A DNA stretch of 64,000 nucleotides from Schistosoma mansoni (GCF_000237925.1 NC_031498.1:26174308-26238307); one strand, 5' to 3'. Counted from the first letter of the stretch, positions 46,501 through 55,260 are shown. Notes: a model not told the origin generated them from the sequence alone. Numbers and translations: made by a program.

Positions 46501-49067
46501 GAGTTCTGTATGGTATTGACTAACTTCTCAGGCACGCCGTAGTGTCGAAGAAGCCTCCATAGTGTTGTCCTGTCCACGCTATCAAATGCCTTCTCGTAGT
46601 CGATGAAGTTGATGTAGAGTGATGAATTCCATTCGATTGATTGTTCCACAATGATACGTAGAGTTGCGATTTGATCTGTGCACGATCTATCCTTACGAAA
46701 TCCAGCTTGTTGATCTCGAAGTTGGGCGTCTACGGAATCCTTCATCCTGTTTAACAATACTCTGTTGAAGACTTTCCCTGGTATTGAGAGGAGAGTGATG
46801 CCCCTGTAGTTGTCGCACTTGCTAAGATCACCTTTCTTTGGTACTTTGATCAGAAGTCCTTTATTCCAGTCTGTTGGTACTTGTTCTTCGTTCCAAATCT
46901 TACTGAAGAGGATGTGTAGTATCTTGGCAGTTGCTGCTACATTTGCTTTCAGTGCCTCTGCCGGGATGTTGTCTGGTCCCACTGTTTTGCCGCACTTGAT
47001 GTGTCTAATGGCCATGCTGATCTCTTCAATTGTTGGTGGGCCAATATCGATTGGGAGGTCCGTGGGTGCTGCTTCGATGTTGGGTGTGTTCAGTGGAGCT
47101 AGTCGATTCAAGAGTTCTTTGAAGTGTTCTATCCACCTGTTTCGTTGTTCTTCAATGTTGGTGATTACTTTGCCTTCCTTGCTTTTCACTGGTCTTTCTG
47201 GCTTACGGTAATTTCCAGCAAGTTTCTTACTTGTATCATACAGTTGTCTCATGTTTCCTTCTCTTGCCGCCTTTTCTGCTGTCACTGCTAAGTCTTCCAC
47301 ATATTTAAGTTTGTCGGTTCTGATGCTCCTCTTCACTTCCTTGTTTGTTTCTGTGTAATCGGCTTATGCGTTGGCTTTTTCTGCTCTTGTTCGGCTGATA
47401 TTGATTGTTACCTTTTTGTTCCTCCTTTCTTCAATCTTATCCAGTGTATCAACAGTGATCTATTCCTTGTGGTGGTGCTACTTGTGGCCTAGAACCTCTT
47501 GACATGTTGAAACGATTGCCTCCTTGATACCTTTCAAGTTGCTCTCCATAGTAATTCCATCTCCATTGAGTAGATCATGAGAGGCCTGGAACCTGTTGCT
47601 GAGGGCTATCTTGAATTTGTTGAGTTTGTCAGTATCCCGAAGAAAAGCCGTATTAAGCATTTGTGATGTTGTCCGCCCCGTTGTCCAGTGCTTCTTAAGT
47701 TTTAGTTTCATCTTGGCGACCAGCAAATGATGATTTGATGCTATATCAGCTCCTCTCTTGGTTTTCACGTCCTCCATAGTCCTCCTGAACGTTTTGTTGA
47801 TGCAGATATGGTCGATTTGGTTCTGTGTAATGTGGTCCGGTGGAGTCCATGTGGTTTTGTGAATGCGTTTGTGTGAAAATATGGTGCCACCTATGAACAG
47901 TTTACTGAAGGCACATAGGTTTGCAAATCTCTCACCACTTTCGTTCCTTACTCCCTGTGAATGTCGTCCCATGTAGTCTTCGTAACCAGTGTTGTCCATT
48001 CCAACCTTAGCATTGAGATCTCCCATCAGAATTGTCAGGTCTTTGGTTGGGCACTTCTCGAAGACTGCAGCTTATCGTAGAATTGGTCTTTAGCGTCTTC
48101 ATCGTGGTCGTTGGTAGGCGCATAGCATTGGATGACGTTAATTGTAATGCCCTCTCTCTTTGTTTTGAAGGAGGCTTCGATTATCCTTGGTCCATGAGAT
48201 TCCCATCCAATAAGTGCATTTTGTGCTTTTCTGGACAGCATCAATGCCACTCCTTGTGTATATGGAGCGTTTTCCTCTCCATGACCGGAGTATAACAGAA
48301 GTTCAACTGACGATAGTTATTATTGTCCAACCTGCATCCAATGTGTTTCACTGATTCCAAACACCTCCAGCTTGTATTTCCTCATTTCTGCAGCTATTTT
48401 GAAGACTCTTCCGGTCTCCCACATTGTCCCGACATTCCATGTGCCTATAAAAATTGTTGCTCTGGTTGTTAGAAGGTGCGTCCGCCTCATGACTTCCGAA
48501 GCAACTCGGCTTTCATCATGAGACGTCACAATTACTCCTTTTAATCCCAGGGCAGAGTTTAAATGGTTTGAATAATTTTTTCTGGTTAGCGTTTTCTTAG
48601 CGAGTTGATTTTCTACGGGATGGGGTCGCTAACCCCATGCCCAACCCTCCTCCTTACCCAGGCTTGGGACCGGCAGTAGCGCCCGGAGGAGCTACAGACG
48701 GAGTTTGTTCAGTATTAGACTTCAATGAAAAACAATGAGATTTAAACTAATGTATTTGCTTTCATCTCTGTTGAGTGAATGAATGACCACTGAAACTGTA
48801 GATAATAAGTTCATGTTTCACCATAAGCATCAACAATATGAAGTAAATATATTCAAATGATGCAGTGAAAGTAAACAAAACTCAATTCGAGGATTCCACT
48901 ATTAGTCACAATCTAAGTGACAGAATACTCCTTGACTATTATTAGTCGTATAACAGATATACAACTTCATTCTTTTGACTTAATTCACAGAAAATAACAA
49001 GCATTTTGTAACTGTGATCATTTTGCTTGATTTTACTAAAATCCATGATTTTGTTTATTATAGATGA
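35876..49067 (+). CDS. MEG-like spliced gene for a small secreted protein (left copy)
   Basis: A gene model assembled from splice signals and frame. Exon 1 (35,876-35,942) encodes a start Met and a hydrophobic signal sequence ([12 protein letters not shown]). It is followed by 38,206-38,268, 38,995-39,057, 39,732-39,779 (alternative 39,867-39,896), 40,537-40,575, 41,622-41,687, 44,851-44,919, 45,319-45,370 and 49,064-49,067 (stop). All inner exons up to 44,919 start and end in phase 1, so each can be skipped without frameshift, the hallmark of schistosome micro-exon genes, whose products are secreted mainly by oesophageal glands and tegument (family knowledge). The path with the 48-bp exon gives 156 codons. 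Exons 2-4 encode a charged, leucine-rich stretch resembling a short amphipathic helix. I cannot assign a MEG family number. An exon may be missed in the long introns. The last intron holds an antisense RTE element. Confidence 0.7.
36099..36505 (-). mobile_element. 5'-truncated RTE-type retrotransposon
   Basis: About 400 bp of the RTE 3' end in intron 1 of the MEG-like gene, antisense to it. Near-perfect flanking repeats ACATAAGGTTT (36,088-36,098) and ACATAAGATTT (36,506-36,516) mark the target-site duplication. The frame encodes remnants of the C-terminal [14 protein letters not shown]-type region. Confidence 0.85.
36520..38205. other. Remainder of intron 1
   Basis: AT-rich intronic DNA. 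Stretches such as GCAAGCGAGAGAGCGAGCC (near 37,440) look like dispersed-repeat material, but I cannot name a family. No further phase-1 exon was convincing. Confidence 0.4.
37502..37541. repeat. (AT)n microsatellite
   Basis: About 40 bp of uninterrupted AT dinucleotides inside intron 1. Confidence 0.95.
38206..38268 (+). CDS. MEG-like exon 2 (63 bp, phase 1-1)
   Basis: Acceptor TTCAATTTGTAG, donor GTAATT. Open in the required frame; encodes [20 protein letters not shown] and one more residue. Length and peptide pattern match exon 3. Confidence 0.75.
38995..39057 (+). CDS. MEG-like exon 3 (63 bp, phase 1-1)
   Basis: Acceptor TTTAATTTGTAG, donor GTAATT. Encodes [20 protein letters not shown] and one more residue. 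The motif L-basic-x-A-charged-x-x-hydrophobic-K shared with exon 2 suggests exon duplication. Confidence 0.75.
39511..39655 (+). mobile_element. tRNA-derived SINE, 5'-truncated
   Basis: It shares the sequence from the B box region (GGGTTCATATC) through TCCCACAATTCGACG to GGTCTAGCTTCAATTGACTC with the fuller copies at 40,153 and 43,600; the A box is missing. Confidence 0.75.
39732..39779 (+). CDS. MEG-like exon 4a (48 bp, phase 1-1)
   Basis: Acceptor TTAAATTTTAG, donor T|GTATGTG. Encodes [17 protein letters not shown] paralogous 48-bp open segment with the same boundaries lies at 52,048-52,095. Joining it directly to exon 4b would create TAA, so the two appear to be alternatives. Confidence 0.6.
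39867..39896 (+). CDS. MEG-like exon 4b (30 bp, phase 1-1), alternative
   Basis: A strong polypyrimidine tract and acceptor (TTTTTTTAACAG), donor G|GTATGG. Encodes [10 protein letters not shown] when spliced after exon 3. Supported only by splice signals and phase. Confidence 0.45.
40153..40382 (+). mobile_element. tRNA-derived SINE copy
   Basis: Starts at the CCGTTGGATG motif, has an A box-like TAGCTGAGTGG, a B box GGTTCGAATCT, and the body GGTCTAGCTTCAATTGACTA, ending at CCACAAAACCCCTTCTG. The best preserved promoter boxes of the SINE copies in this window. Confidence 0.8.
40537..40575 (+). CDS. MEG-like exon 5 (39 bp, phase 1-1)
   Basis: Acceptor AAAATCTTTTAG, donor A|GTATGT. Encodes [12 protein letters not shown] after the junction codon. 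Confidence 0.65.
40620..40895 (-). mobile_element. Diverged Smalpha-like retroposon
   Basis: Read on the minus strand it contains AAACATCAACTCAGTGATGC followed by a recognisable hammerhead (about 40,637-40,700), as in the better copy at 54,640-54,913. The 3' part is eroded. A 69-codon reading frame across it is accidental. Confidence 0.7.
40637..40700 (-). ncRNA. Degenerate hammerhead ribozyme
   Basis: Core boxes CTGACGA and GAAA and a cleavage-site GTGTC are kept, but stem II has lost its first pair and the stem I pair next to the core is C/C. Probably weak or inactive. Confidence 0.6.
41622..41687 (+). CDS. MEG-like exon 6 (66 bp, phase 1-1), left arm
   Basis: Acceptor TTCAATTTAG, donor G|GTAAGA. 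Encodes [20 protein letters not shown] and two more residues. Identical, with its splice sites, to 63,602-63,667 on the minus strand. Confidence 0.75.
41955..42318 (+). pseudogene. Penelope-like element, GIY-YIG endonuclease remnant (left arm)
   Basis: One frame reads through about 115 codons with a single internal TAA after PKWLQK and ends in TAA. It shows [20 protein letters not shown], a recognisable GIY-YIG start in which the YIG glycine is Glu, then [20 protein letters not shown] and LFEALAIQ, the order seen at the C terminus of Penelope-like retroelements. Reverse transcriptase sequence is absent here. It lies in the intron between exons 6 and 7 of the MEG-like gene. The same remnant, including the stop, sits in the right arm, so decay preceded the duplication. 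Confidence 0.75.
43600..43850 (+). mobile_element. tRNA-derived SINE copy (left arm)
   Basis: From the CCGTTGGATG start through A box-like TGCTCAGTGG, B box GGGTTTGAATC, the body GGTGGTCCAGCTTCAAT, to CCACAAAACCCTATTC. Shared with the right arm, hence older than the duplication. Confidence 0.8.
44410..44629 (+). mobile_element. Composite mini-element: RTE 5' end joined to RTE 3' end (left arm)
   Basis: About 160 bp match the 5' leader of the RTE at 48,704 (TAGCTCCTCCGG, CCGTAGAAAA, AACGCTAACCAGAAAA) and are followed directly by the RTE 3' end (GGACTATGCTCCATTGGGAG, tail GTAAGTAAGTAAG); the whole coding region is missing. A perfect 12-bp target-site duplication GTCATAAGATTT flanks it (44,398-44,409 and 44,630-44,641). 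The 5' end has TAGCTCAGAGAG and, 42 nt on, GGTTCCAAGCC, which resemble Pol III A and B boxes. Confidence 0.85.
44851..44919 (+). CDS. MEG-like exon 7 (69 bp, phase 1-1), left arm
   Basis: Acceptor TATATTCCAG, donor T|GTAAGT. Encodes [20 protein letters not shown] followed by DHL. Identical to 60,354-60,422 on the minus strand. Confidence 0.75.
45056..45182 (+). mobile_element. 5'-truncated family E retroposon (left arm)
   Basis: It matches the 3' end of the element at 34,650-35,190, with tail AAATAAATAAATAAT. A perfect 12-bp target-site duplication AACGTACATTGT flanks it (45,044-45,055 and 45,183-45,194). Confidence 0.85.
45319..45370 (+). CDS. MEG-like exon 8 (52 bp), left arm
   Basis: Acceptor CAAACATTTCAG, donor CC|GTGAGT. 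Encodes [17 protein letters not shown] plus part of a codon. Differs at several bases from the right-arm copy, most of them amino-acid changing. Confidence 0.7.
45512..47336 (-). pseudogene. RTE reverse transcriptase and C-terminal region, broken
   Basis: The piece 46,377-47,336 holds RT motifs in order: [46 protein letters not shown] and [18 protein letters not shown] at 46,377-46,379, where a Trp codon is expected, interrupts the frame; it resumes in phase at 46,373 with the [11 protein letters not shown] active-site box, running to 45,810. A frameshift leads to 45,512-45,955, the C-terminal part ([16 protein letters not shown]). One nonsense change and one frameshift suffice to explain the breaks here. 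The sequence otherwise looks little eroded. Confidence 0.9.
47478..48529 (-). pseudogene. RTE endonuclease domain, frameshifted
   Basis: Three frame pieces cover an APE-type endonuclease: 48,320-48,529 ([19 protein letters not shown]), 48,035-48,250 ([24 protein letters not shown]) and 47,478-48,026 ([19 protein letters not shown]). Breaks lie between the pieces, and a stop follows EVLGHK. The terminal motif, usually SDH in this fold, reads SNHH, which would remove a catalytic-site aspartate. The enzyme normally nicks target DNA to prime reverse transcription; this copy cannot encode it. Confidence 0.85.
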
Positions 49068-49175
49068 TGTATGAAAGTGATCAAATTCACAATCCCTTAT
49101 GATGGGGATCAGTATAAATTCTATAATTTATGTCATTTGAAAATCGTATCAATAAACGGTTTCAATGAAATTTCG
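49064..49175 (+). CDS. MEG-like last exon, left arm: stop codon and 3' UTR
   Basis: Acceptor TTGTTTATTATAG, then A completing the split codon and TGA at 49,065-49,067. The 3' UTR has AATAAA at 49,151-49,156. The same arrangement is seen in the right arm. The UTR end is approximate. Confidence 0.65.
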
Positions 49176-49670
49176 TCAATTTCATTTTCCTTCCTTTTAA
49201 ACTTGATATACAGTTTTGGTGGCCCTAGATCTAAGTCCAGTCAGATCATATGAATGATTGTCATTGAATTACATATTTCGCAAATCCTCTCATACAATTA
49301 TCGACTTAATAGGCGTTAGTGAATAACGGAATTAACCAAGTCAAATATAAGATTGAATCTCGAATACGTATATTTCATACAATCGTTGATCCGGATAAAC
49401 GATCGAAGGAACGAATCGAAGAAAGAGAAGAGGTCTAGACGAAACGTCGTACGGTGGAGAGGGCATGTAATCCAACTCAATTTAATCAAGCGTTCATCGG
49501 CATTTATAGTCAGATAAATATAAGTTATAGGCAAGTGATGAATAAGATAAGAAATGCAGATGCATACGCTTACATAAAAACAGTCAAAATTACTAGGTGA
49601 ATAATTGACAAGGTCAAAATGTGACTAAAGAATGATGAATAAATTGACTTGTCCGGAAGCCAGAGTAAGA
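49176..49670. other. Downstream flank of the left MEG-like gene, within the arm
   Basis: Non-coding sequence conserved almost base for base with 58,871-59,370 in inverted orientation. A 72-codon minus-strand frame (49,316-49,534) is also open in the other arm, but that follows from the DNA identity and no domain is seen. Confidence 0.5.
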
Positions 49671-51517
49671 TCTGAAGTAGTAGAACTTATTCAGGATCGA
49701 AATGGTAAACAGGTCACTTATCTTTGTATAGTCTCCTTTACGATAAAAAATTATGACTAGGAATATAGTAAAGTGTGGAGACGTGACAGGAACTGTTTCC
49801 TATAAGTTCTTTGTGATTGTATTTTTAGCTTCACTATATATACAACTTGTAAACTGACTTTTCTGCATTAATTGTTGCTCTTCCTTTCCCAGTAGTAATG
49901 ATAATTCAATAAACGTTTGCCCAATTCTTATTTCCGTCATCTTTGGTAGTTATATAGGGAGATATACCGATAATCTTAACGGCTAAATGGATTTTAAATT
50001 GAGAAACAACTAAGTGTTTACTTTATAAGTACCCGTTTTGTTATGAAAGCTTGTAGTACTGTATCTGTTTAGAACTTTCGCCAAAATATTGCGTTTTCTT
50101 CAATACGACAGTGTATTCGGATAAATACTAGTAATATTTATTGTGCAAAAGACTGAGTACGTTTGTGATGTTTATATTTGAATAATTCATTAGATGAAAA
50201 AATATGGAAGTAGTCTATGTTAAACAAAGTTATCGTCAACTTGTCAATTGTTTGTTCACATGCTATGTTATATCCAGAAGTTCGTCAAGTTGTTCACCGG
50301 TATAGACTAGATTATTATAAAGATGTAGGCCTTTCAATTAGTTGACAGAAATCCTAAGTTGCATATCAGAAGACGTATGGATAGATTCCCAGCCTAATCA
50401 ATGCAATTCTGAAGAAAAAAACATGAAACAAACAGTCTATCTTCTTTATGAGTATCGAATTCCATAAGTAAATGGAATAGCAGCTAACGGAATTTATCTT
50501 CAAGTGTCTTACTTCTTGTAAACAATGTTCTTCACCTTCTAACACTCCCAGAAGTTCAACTAGTCATTTGGTGTTTGCAAAGGAATTGCAGGCACCGGAT
50601 AATCCGATTTAATAATAATAACAACATTGGGGAGCACCATTTAGATATTCCTCATAAATACGCATCAGATATTTGTTTATAATTTGGTCGATTGTTGGAG
50701 ATTCTGTGTACAAAAATCCATTCTCAATCTCTATAACAGGTACATCATAAATTCGTATTCACTAACAACATAGTCCAGTTACCATGCTCGAAACATGCAA
50801 GCATCGATTTACTTATGAAGAGTATGTCACTAATTAATGTGACACTTAGAGTAATGCTACGCACATTCCCTGTACCTGTTCAGAAAGCGGACTGAAAAGG
50901 CTATCAACATCGATTGTTACTCATATAATTTTTCTTTCTCAGATAGTTTACATAAAAACATGTCAGTTCCGTCAAAATGATGCGTAGAACTGTTTATCGT
51001 TGTATGCCAGAAACTTGTATAATGTTCAACAATAGGTAACATATACTCGAGAACCCGTAGAATGCCTTTTTTTACCGTCACTATGAAAATTACATTTGGC
51101 AGTCAAACGACTAACAATCATGTTAATTGATCAACATAAATTTTGAGTCATTTAAATATTCAGGCCTAAAGAAATGCATAATCGGAATTGTATTCGGTAG
51201 GACTGAGTTACACACATTTGACAGTCCATTTGAAGAATAGGTATTTACACTTCACAACAGGCGATATGGCGCAATAGTTCTAATATATATTCACTTCATG
51301 GTGTGGCAATCTATCATATCACATATGATATACTTCTTTACATATTACTTCTTTACATAAAAAAATCACGAAGTGGAAAATATCAGTCAGATGAAAAGAT
51401 AAATAAGGGAAACATCGTCCATCCAGTGTATTGGGTAAAGTTGATCATATGAAATTGAAATGAACGGGTAATGAAAAGATGATGAGAAGAAGCATAATAG
51501 AGAAACGATGCATATAG
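49671..51517. other. Spacer segment without recognised gene
   Basis: AT-rich DNA just inside the left arm. I see no exon, RNA gene or element end I can name. Confidence 0.4.
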
Positions 51518-51614
51518 CACACTCACCACTAAACAATAAGGACATGTTGGCCATGTCCACTACAACATAATCATCTGGTCGTGCTATCTACAACTGACAC
51601 AGTCAGTCTCATGA
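51518..51614 (-). repeat. Isolated fragment of the tRNA-array unit
   Basis: Inverted match to positions 178-273 of the array (TCATGAGACTGACTGTGTCA through both hairpins to GGTGAGTGTG) with only about one difference. It has no tRNA and stands alone, about 18 kb from the array edge. Confidence 0.92.
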
Positions 51615-52047
51615 CTGCCAAAATACATTCTACGTCTAACCATCACTATATTCTACTTATATGGATATAAGTAGGCCATACTAGATACTGAGAAATATGA
51701 GTAGTGAAGTTGAAGAATTAGGTAACATTTACAAGTTAAACAGATTTTAACTGGCTTAAAACATTCATCTGCTTCAGATAAATAATGATGAAACATTTAA
51801 AGCAGATAATGATTGACATTTTCAGTATTCAGTGTTGTTTAGATTTAAGTCATGGAGTGACTGTCAAATATCTCTCTGTGTCAGTTAATATTAGATGTTT
51901 GTCAAGAAAATTCATTTCCTTTTCACAATTGTTTTCTAACTGACCTTGTAGAAAAGTTGGTTTAAGGTATACTTAAAGCTCAATGATGTTACTAGGGTAG
52001 TGAAAACTAAACGGTAATAATACGCTTTATGTTACATTAAATTTCAG

Positions 52048-52095
52048 GTAAGGTCGTTGGGATATTTCAATGTGATTTTGGAATATTCACTGAAT
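52048..52095 (+). pseudogene. Paralogue of MEG-like exon 4a (48 bp)
   Basis: Flanks align with the exon 4a region (TTACATTAAATTTCAG before, GTATTTG after). Length is the same, 48 bp, and the frame stays open through about one third changed bases (GKVVGIFQCDFGIFTE). It could be an exon of another MEG-like gene in the spacer or a relic. No other clearly matching exon of that gene was found. Confidence 0.5.
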
Positions 52096-52149
52096 GTATT
52101 TGAAAAGCTCAATAATATTCTAATAATGTTGATGAACTCTATTTGTGAC

Positions 52150-54600
52150 CTGCTTGGACACTTTATCTTAATGATCTACTGCATTCAATAATGGTTTAGA
52201 TGGAGAAAACATCTCACAAACATCTTTTTCATTATCAATAACATAAATTAATAATTCTTCATCTGTCGCTCATGCCTGAATTAGATTCATGTATATCTTA
52301 CGACATAATTTTGAACTCGGAACTTCTTTTTGACTCATTATTCAACATTGTTCTCGGGTTTACACTTTTCAGTCAATGAGATTCATCTCTGATGAATTCT
52401 ATATATAGTGGTGAAGAAAGACTATGAGATAGACTTATTGGATTTACAGTGAAATCTCCAGAACGTCTAAATCCAATGATACTGTTTGATTTTGACTGAA
52501 CCCTTCAACTTCAAAATGATTTAAAGTAGATTTGTAAATACTAAAGGACACTTTGACAGTAGGTAACTACCAGTTTAACATTGGTTATCAACGTTTAAAT
52601 ATAACAGCGTCTTATGTTTTACTTACAGTTTTTATATCTGAATTTCTCTCGTTCTACCTTCACACTTGATATTTCCGTAGGTACCATTATGTAGCCATCT
52701 CAGTAAAAGTTTTTTACATTTTAATGTTAGAATATTCACAGTCTTAAGATTCCAATAACCAATTACTTTAATTATTCTCAAAGTTCTTTCATACTTGATG
52801 CATTTTAGTAACAGACCTATATATCATATGATACTAACTTATCCGTAAACATGAAATTATGTCCAATTTACAACACAACAGATAGATGCACTGGGATTCT
52901 AAGTTTTATGTTCATATTCTGATCGTAAGAATAATTACCATTTGATCACTGAGAAAATACTTTGGTCCAATCGATAATGCAGAGCATTCTATGGTATTGT
53001 ATGAATATGTCTCTTAAGTATATTCATTTAAGCAGTTAATTTATTGAAGTCATTAGGAAAATCCCAATTCATCGTAATCTCAATTGCATTCATTATTAAA
53101 TACAGGGAAGAGTACCCTGCCCTCTTATAGATCTTAGCATAGCGATATCCTCAAACATAACAGAATGATATTAGTTTCTTCAGTTTACAGATTCAACTCA
53201 GACGTGAAATTCATCAATGTTATTAGAGTACAAATAAGTTAATTCACTAGAAGTTCTATGAAAGTGTTGAAACATCTCGACAATCATACTTGAAAGTTAA
53301 TGCAAGATAAACTAGATTATAATCGATTAGTGTTTAATATTCTTGTCATTTGATTGGGATTTCAGCCTTCTGTGAACAGACTGTTCTTTAGAATCATTTA
53401 GAAAATATGTTTAAAAGTGTCGTCGAAATCCACGATATATATTTATATACTGATTTAGATAATCATTTGCAAGTCATTTCCTTCCGATATTTGTATATTC
53501 GATTCCTAATCTTTTCTATTATGACTGATAGTGATACTAACTCTTCCATTTGCGGGATTTGTTTTTATGATTTCGTCTCGCTGTGCTAGTGGGGTATGGC
53601 AACTTGAACCGATGTACATAAAAACCAGGTTCTACGTAACGACTAACTGAATGGCTGAACCAAGTCTACTGAACATTTAAAATGTCAGAGCAATCTAATC
53701 ATTGAATATCTGCTTTAAACGTTTCATAGTAAGTGTAATCTACTTATACAGTTTCACTGACCATATTATTTAGTAGTGTACTACTGCGATGATTAGGAGT
53801 ATTTGAATTATAGTATATACTAGTAATCCCAGAAACAACGCAATTTAATCAAGAAGTATTAGATGAGCACGAACGAATGTATTGTATTTAGAAATTAAAA
53901 TTAAATAATCATCAGTACAAAAAAATCATTGGTTTATACAAACATCACAACTACACACATCTATCACATTGATATCTATGATGTGGAAATTTATAAATAT
54001 ATTGCGATGATTTCTGTCAATGGAGGCGAGATGTTGAACCATTTATCTCGTTTAGTTGTGCATACATTCCGTTTTCCAACCCGAGTATCACCATATTGTG
54101 ACCTTGTTTGAGGTTGTATCGTTTAGGATCTGCAGTTCGTTGTTGGAATCCAGAGTCAGTTAGAATATCCAATAAAAGTATGAAGATGTTTCTTTCGTTA
54201 CTGTTGTTTAGGCAGTTATAATTAACATCGTGCCAGTATTGTTGTGCCAGTAAATGGACTTACTCACTTAGTAATTTTGCTAGTTGTATCTAGTCAACTA
54301 TAAATATATATATTTGCATGCTTCCTTATATTTTTGAAATTCTTTCAAAATGTAGGGAAGATATTTTCAGAGAATTACTATTCTGAACTTGATAACCTGC
54401 TTGCTGTGTGAGTGTATATTTATGTATTTATGTACGTAGGTTACTCGCTAGTCGAGCACATGCATATATTCATTCATAATCATTGAATTAGACTCAGAAA
54501 CATTTATATATCTACGAAGTAATTACTTGTTAGATTTTGTAAAATAATCGAAACATTCGTACCATTCGACTTCTCACTCAAACTATCTACAATTTGAACT
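52150..54600. other. Spacer segment without recognised gene
   Basis: AT-rich. A 60-codon frame at 53,407-53,589 and another at 53,929-54,111 lack known motifs and splice context; sequence around 53,600-53,720 and 53,990-54,150 looks like dispersed-repeat material. Confidence 0.4.
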
Positions 54601-54639
54601 TAAGCAAGGAAGATTCAACCAAACATTACCAAGTGATTT

Positions 54640-54913
54640 TAAACTTCTCCCCATTGCACAAGTAAGTGACTATCAGGACTCAGTAGCTAACGGTACTGGG
54701 TCTGAGTTCCTGAGTGAACATCAACTCTGAGATGCAAGTACATCCAGCTGACGAGTCGCAAACAGGACGAAACGCGCGTCCTTGATTCCACTGCAAGCCA
54801 CTATCCATCTTTGCTTATAATGCTTGTGAATTAGGGCTATATCGAGGCAATACACACAGTATGCACGTATGGCCAATAAGAGGCTGACCAGTTGCAGTCC
54901 TAACACATCGATG
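54640..54913 (+). mobile_element. Smalpha-type retroposon with hammerhead ribozyme
   Basis: Contains the Pol III-like region GCTAACGGTACTGGGTCTGA, a hammerhead and the typical downstream part (TGCTTGTGAATTAGGGCTAT, GGCCAATAAGAGGCTGACC). It is flanked by a 29-bp direct repeat with one mismatch, beginning GGAAGATTCAACCAAACA (54,608-54,636 and 54,914-54,942), either a long target-site duplication or the edges of adjoining monomers. Smalpha elements are transcribed by Pol III and self-cleave (family knowledge). Confidence 0.88.
54738..54796 (+). ncRNA. Hammerhead ribozyme (Smalpha)
   Basis: Core CTGACGA and GAAA with cleavage-site GCGTC (cut expected after C54,780). The short stem III is ACGCGCGT. 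Stem II GTCG/GGAC has one mismatched loop-side pair, and stem I CATCCAG/CTTGATT has one mismatch, so activity may be reduced but is plausible. Confidence 0.88.
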
Positions 54914-55260
54914 GGAAGATTCAACCAAACAATACCAAGTGAATATAAGCAAGTTTAGTTGAAAATTTAAATATTTATATCTGTGTATAAGATAATATTT
55001 CCGTTCATTATTTTCACTTTTATTTTACTTCTAATAAGAATCAGTTATAGAACAAAAGTTTCAGTAGTATTAATCCATTAGCAAGTTGAGTTTAATCATG
55101 TTCTTTAAATAAATCAAACAAATAAAAATGGTGTAAATATTTATTCTCATTGTTTTGGATTTAACTCTGTGATTGAGGGTAATATGTCAAATTGTTTAAA
55201 GTAAATCATGTGTTAAAACTGGTTTTGTTACTATATGCTGACGTTTATTTTTGTTTTCAG

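Larger units (their letters stand above)
45500..48704 (-). mobile_element. Near full-length RTE-type (SR2-like) non-LTR retrotransposon, broken
   Basis: About 3.2 kb, the usual size of RTE elements. The 5' leader begins at 48,704 (CTCCGTCTGTAGCTCC on minus) and the 3' end is at 45,500 with a TAAGTAAGTAAATAAG tail. The 11-bp target-site duplication TTGTTCAGTAT lies at 45,489-45,499 and 48,705-48,715. Order on the minus strand: apurinic-type endonuclease, reverse transcriptase, C-terminal GIGHTLR/RRRGRPK-like region. It lies antisense in the last intron of the left MEG-like gene; the right arm keeps the empty site. Confidence 0.93.
41365..49670. repeat. Left arm of large inverted duplication
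   Basis: Homologous in inverted order to 58,871-63,911. The outer limit is set by where the right arm runs into a Smalpha copy (63,912), so the duplication may extend further beyond the window. Inner homology ends at GAAGCCAGARTAAG. The arm is longer than its partner by about 3.2 kb because of the RTE insertion at 45,500-48,704. Confidence 0.92.

Noticed and set aside
45512-48529. Plus-strand frames of up to 133 codons across the RTE element
   Set aside because: They are the complement of the retrotransposon coding region, rich in Ser/Cys/Leu as expected of antisense frames.
49316-49534. 72-codon frame conserved in both arms (with 59,005-59,223)
   Set aside because: Identity is explained by the recent duplication; the region is downstream of the gene's stop and polyadenylation signal, with no domain.
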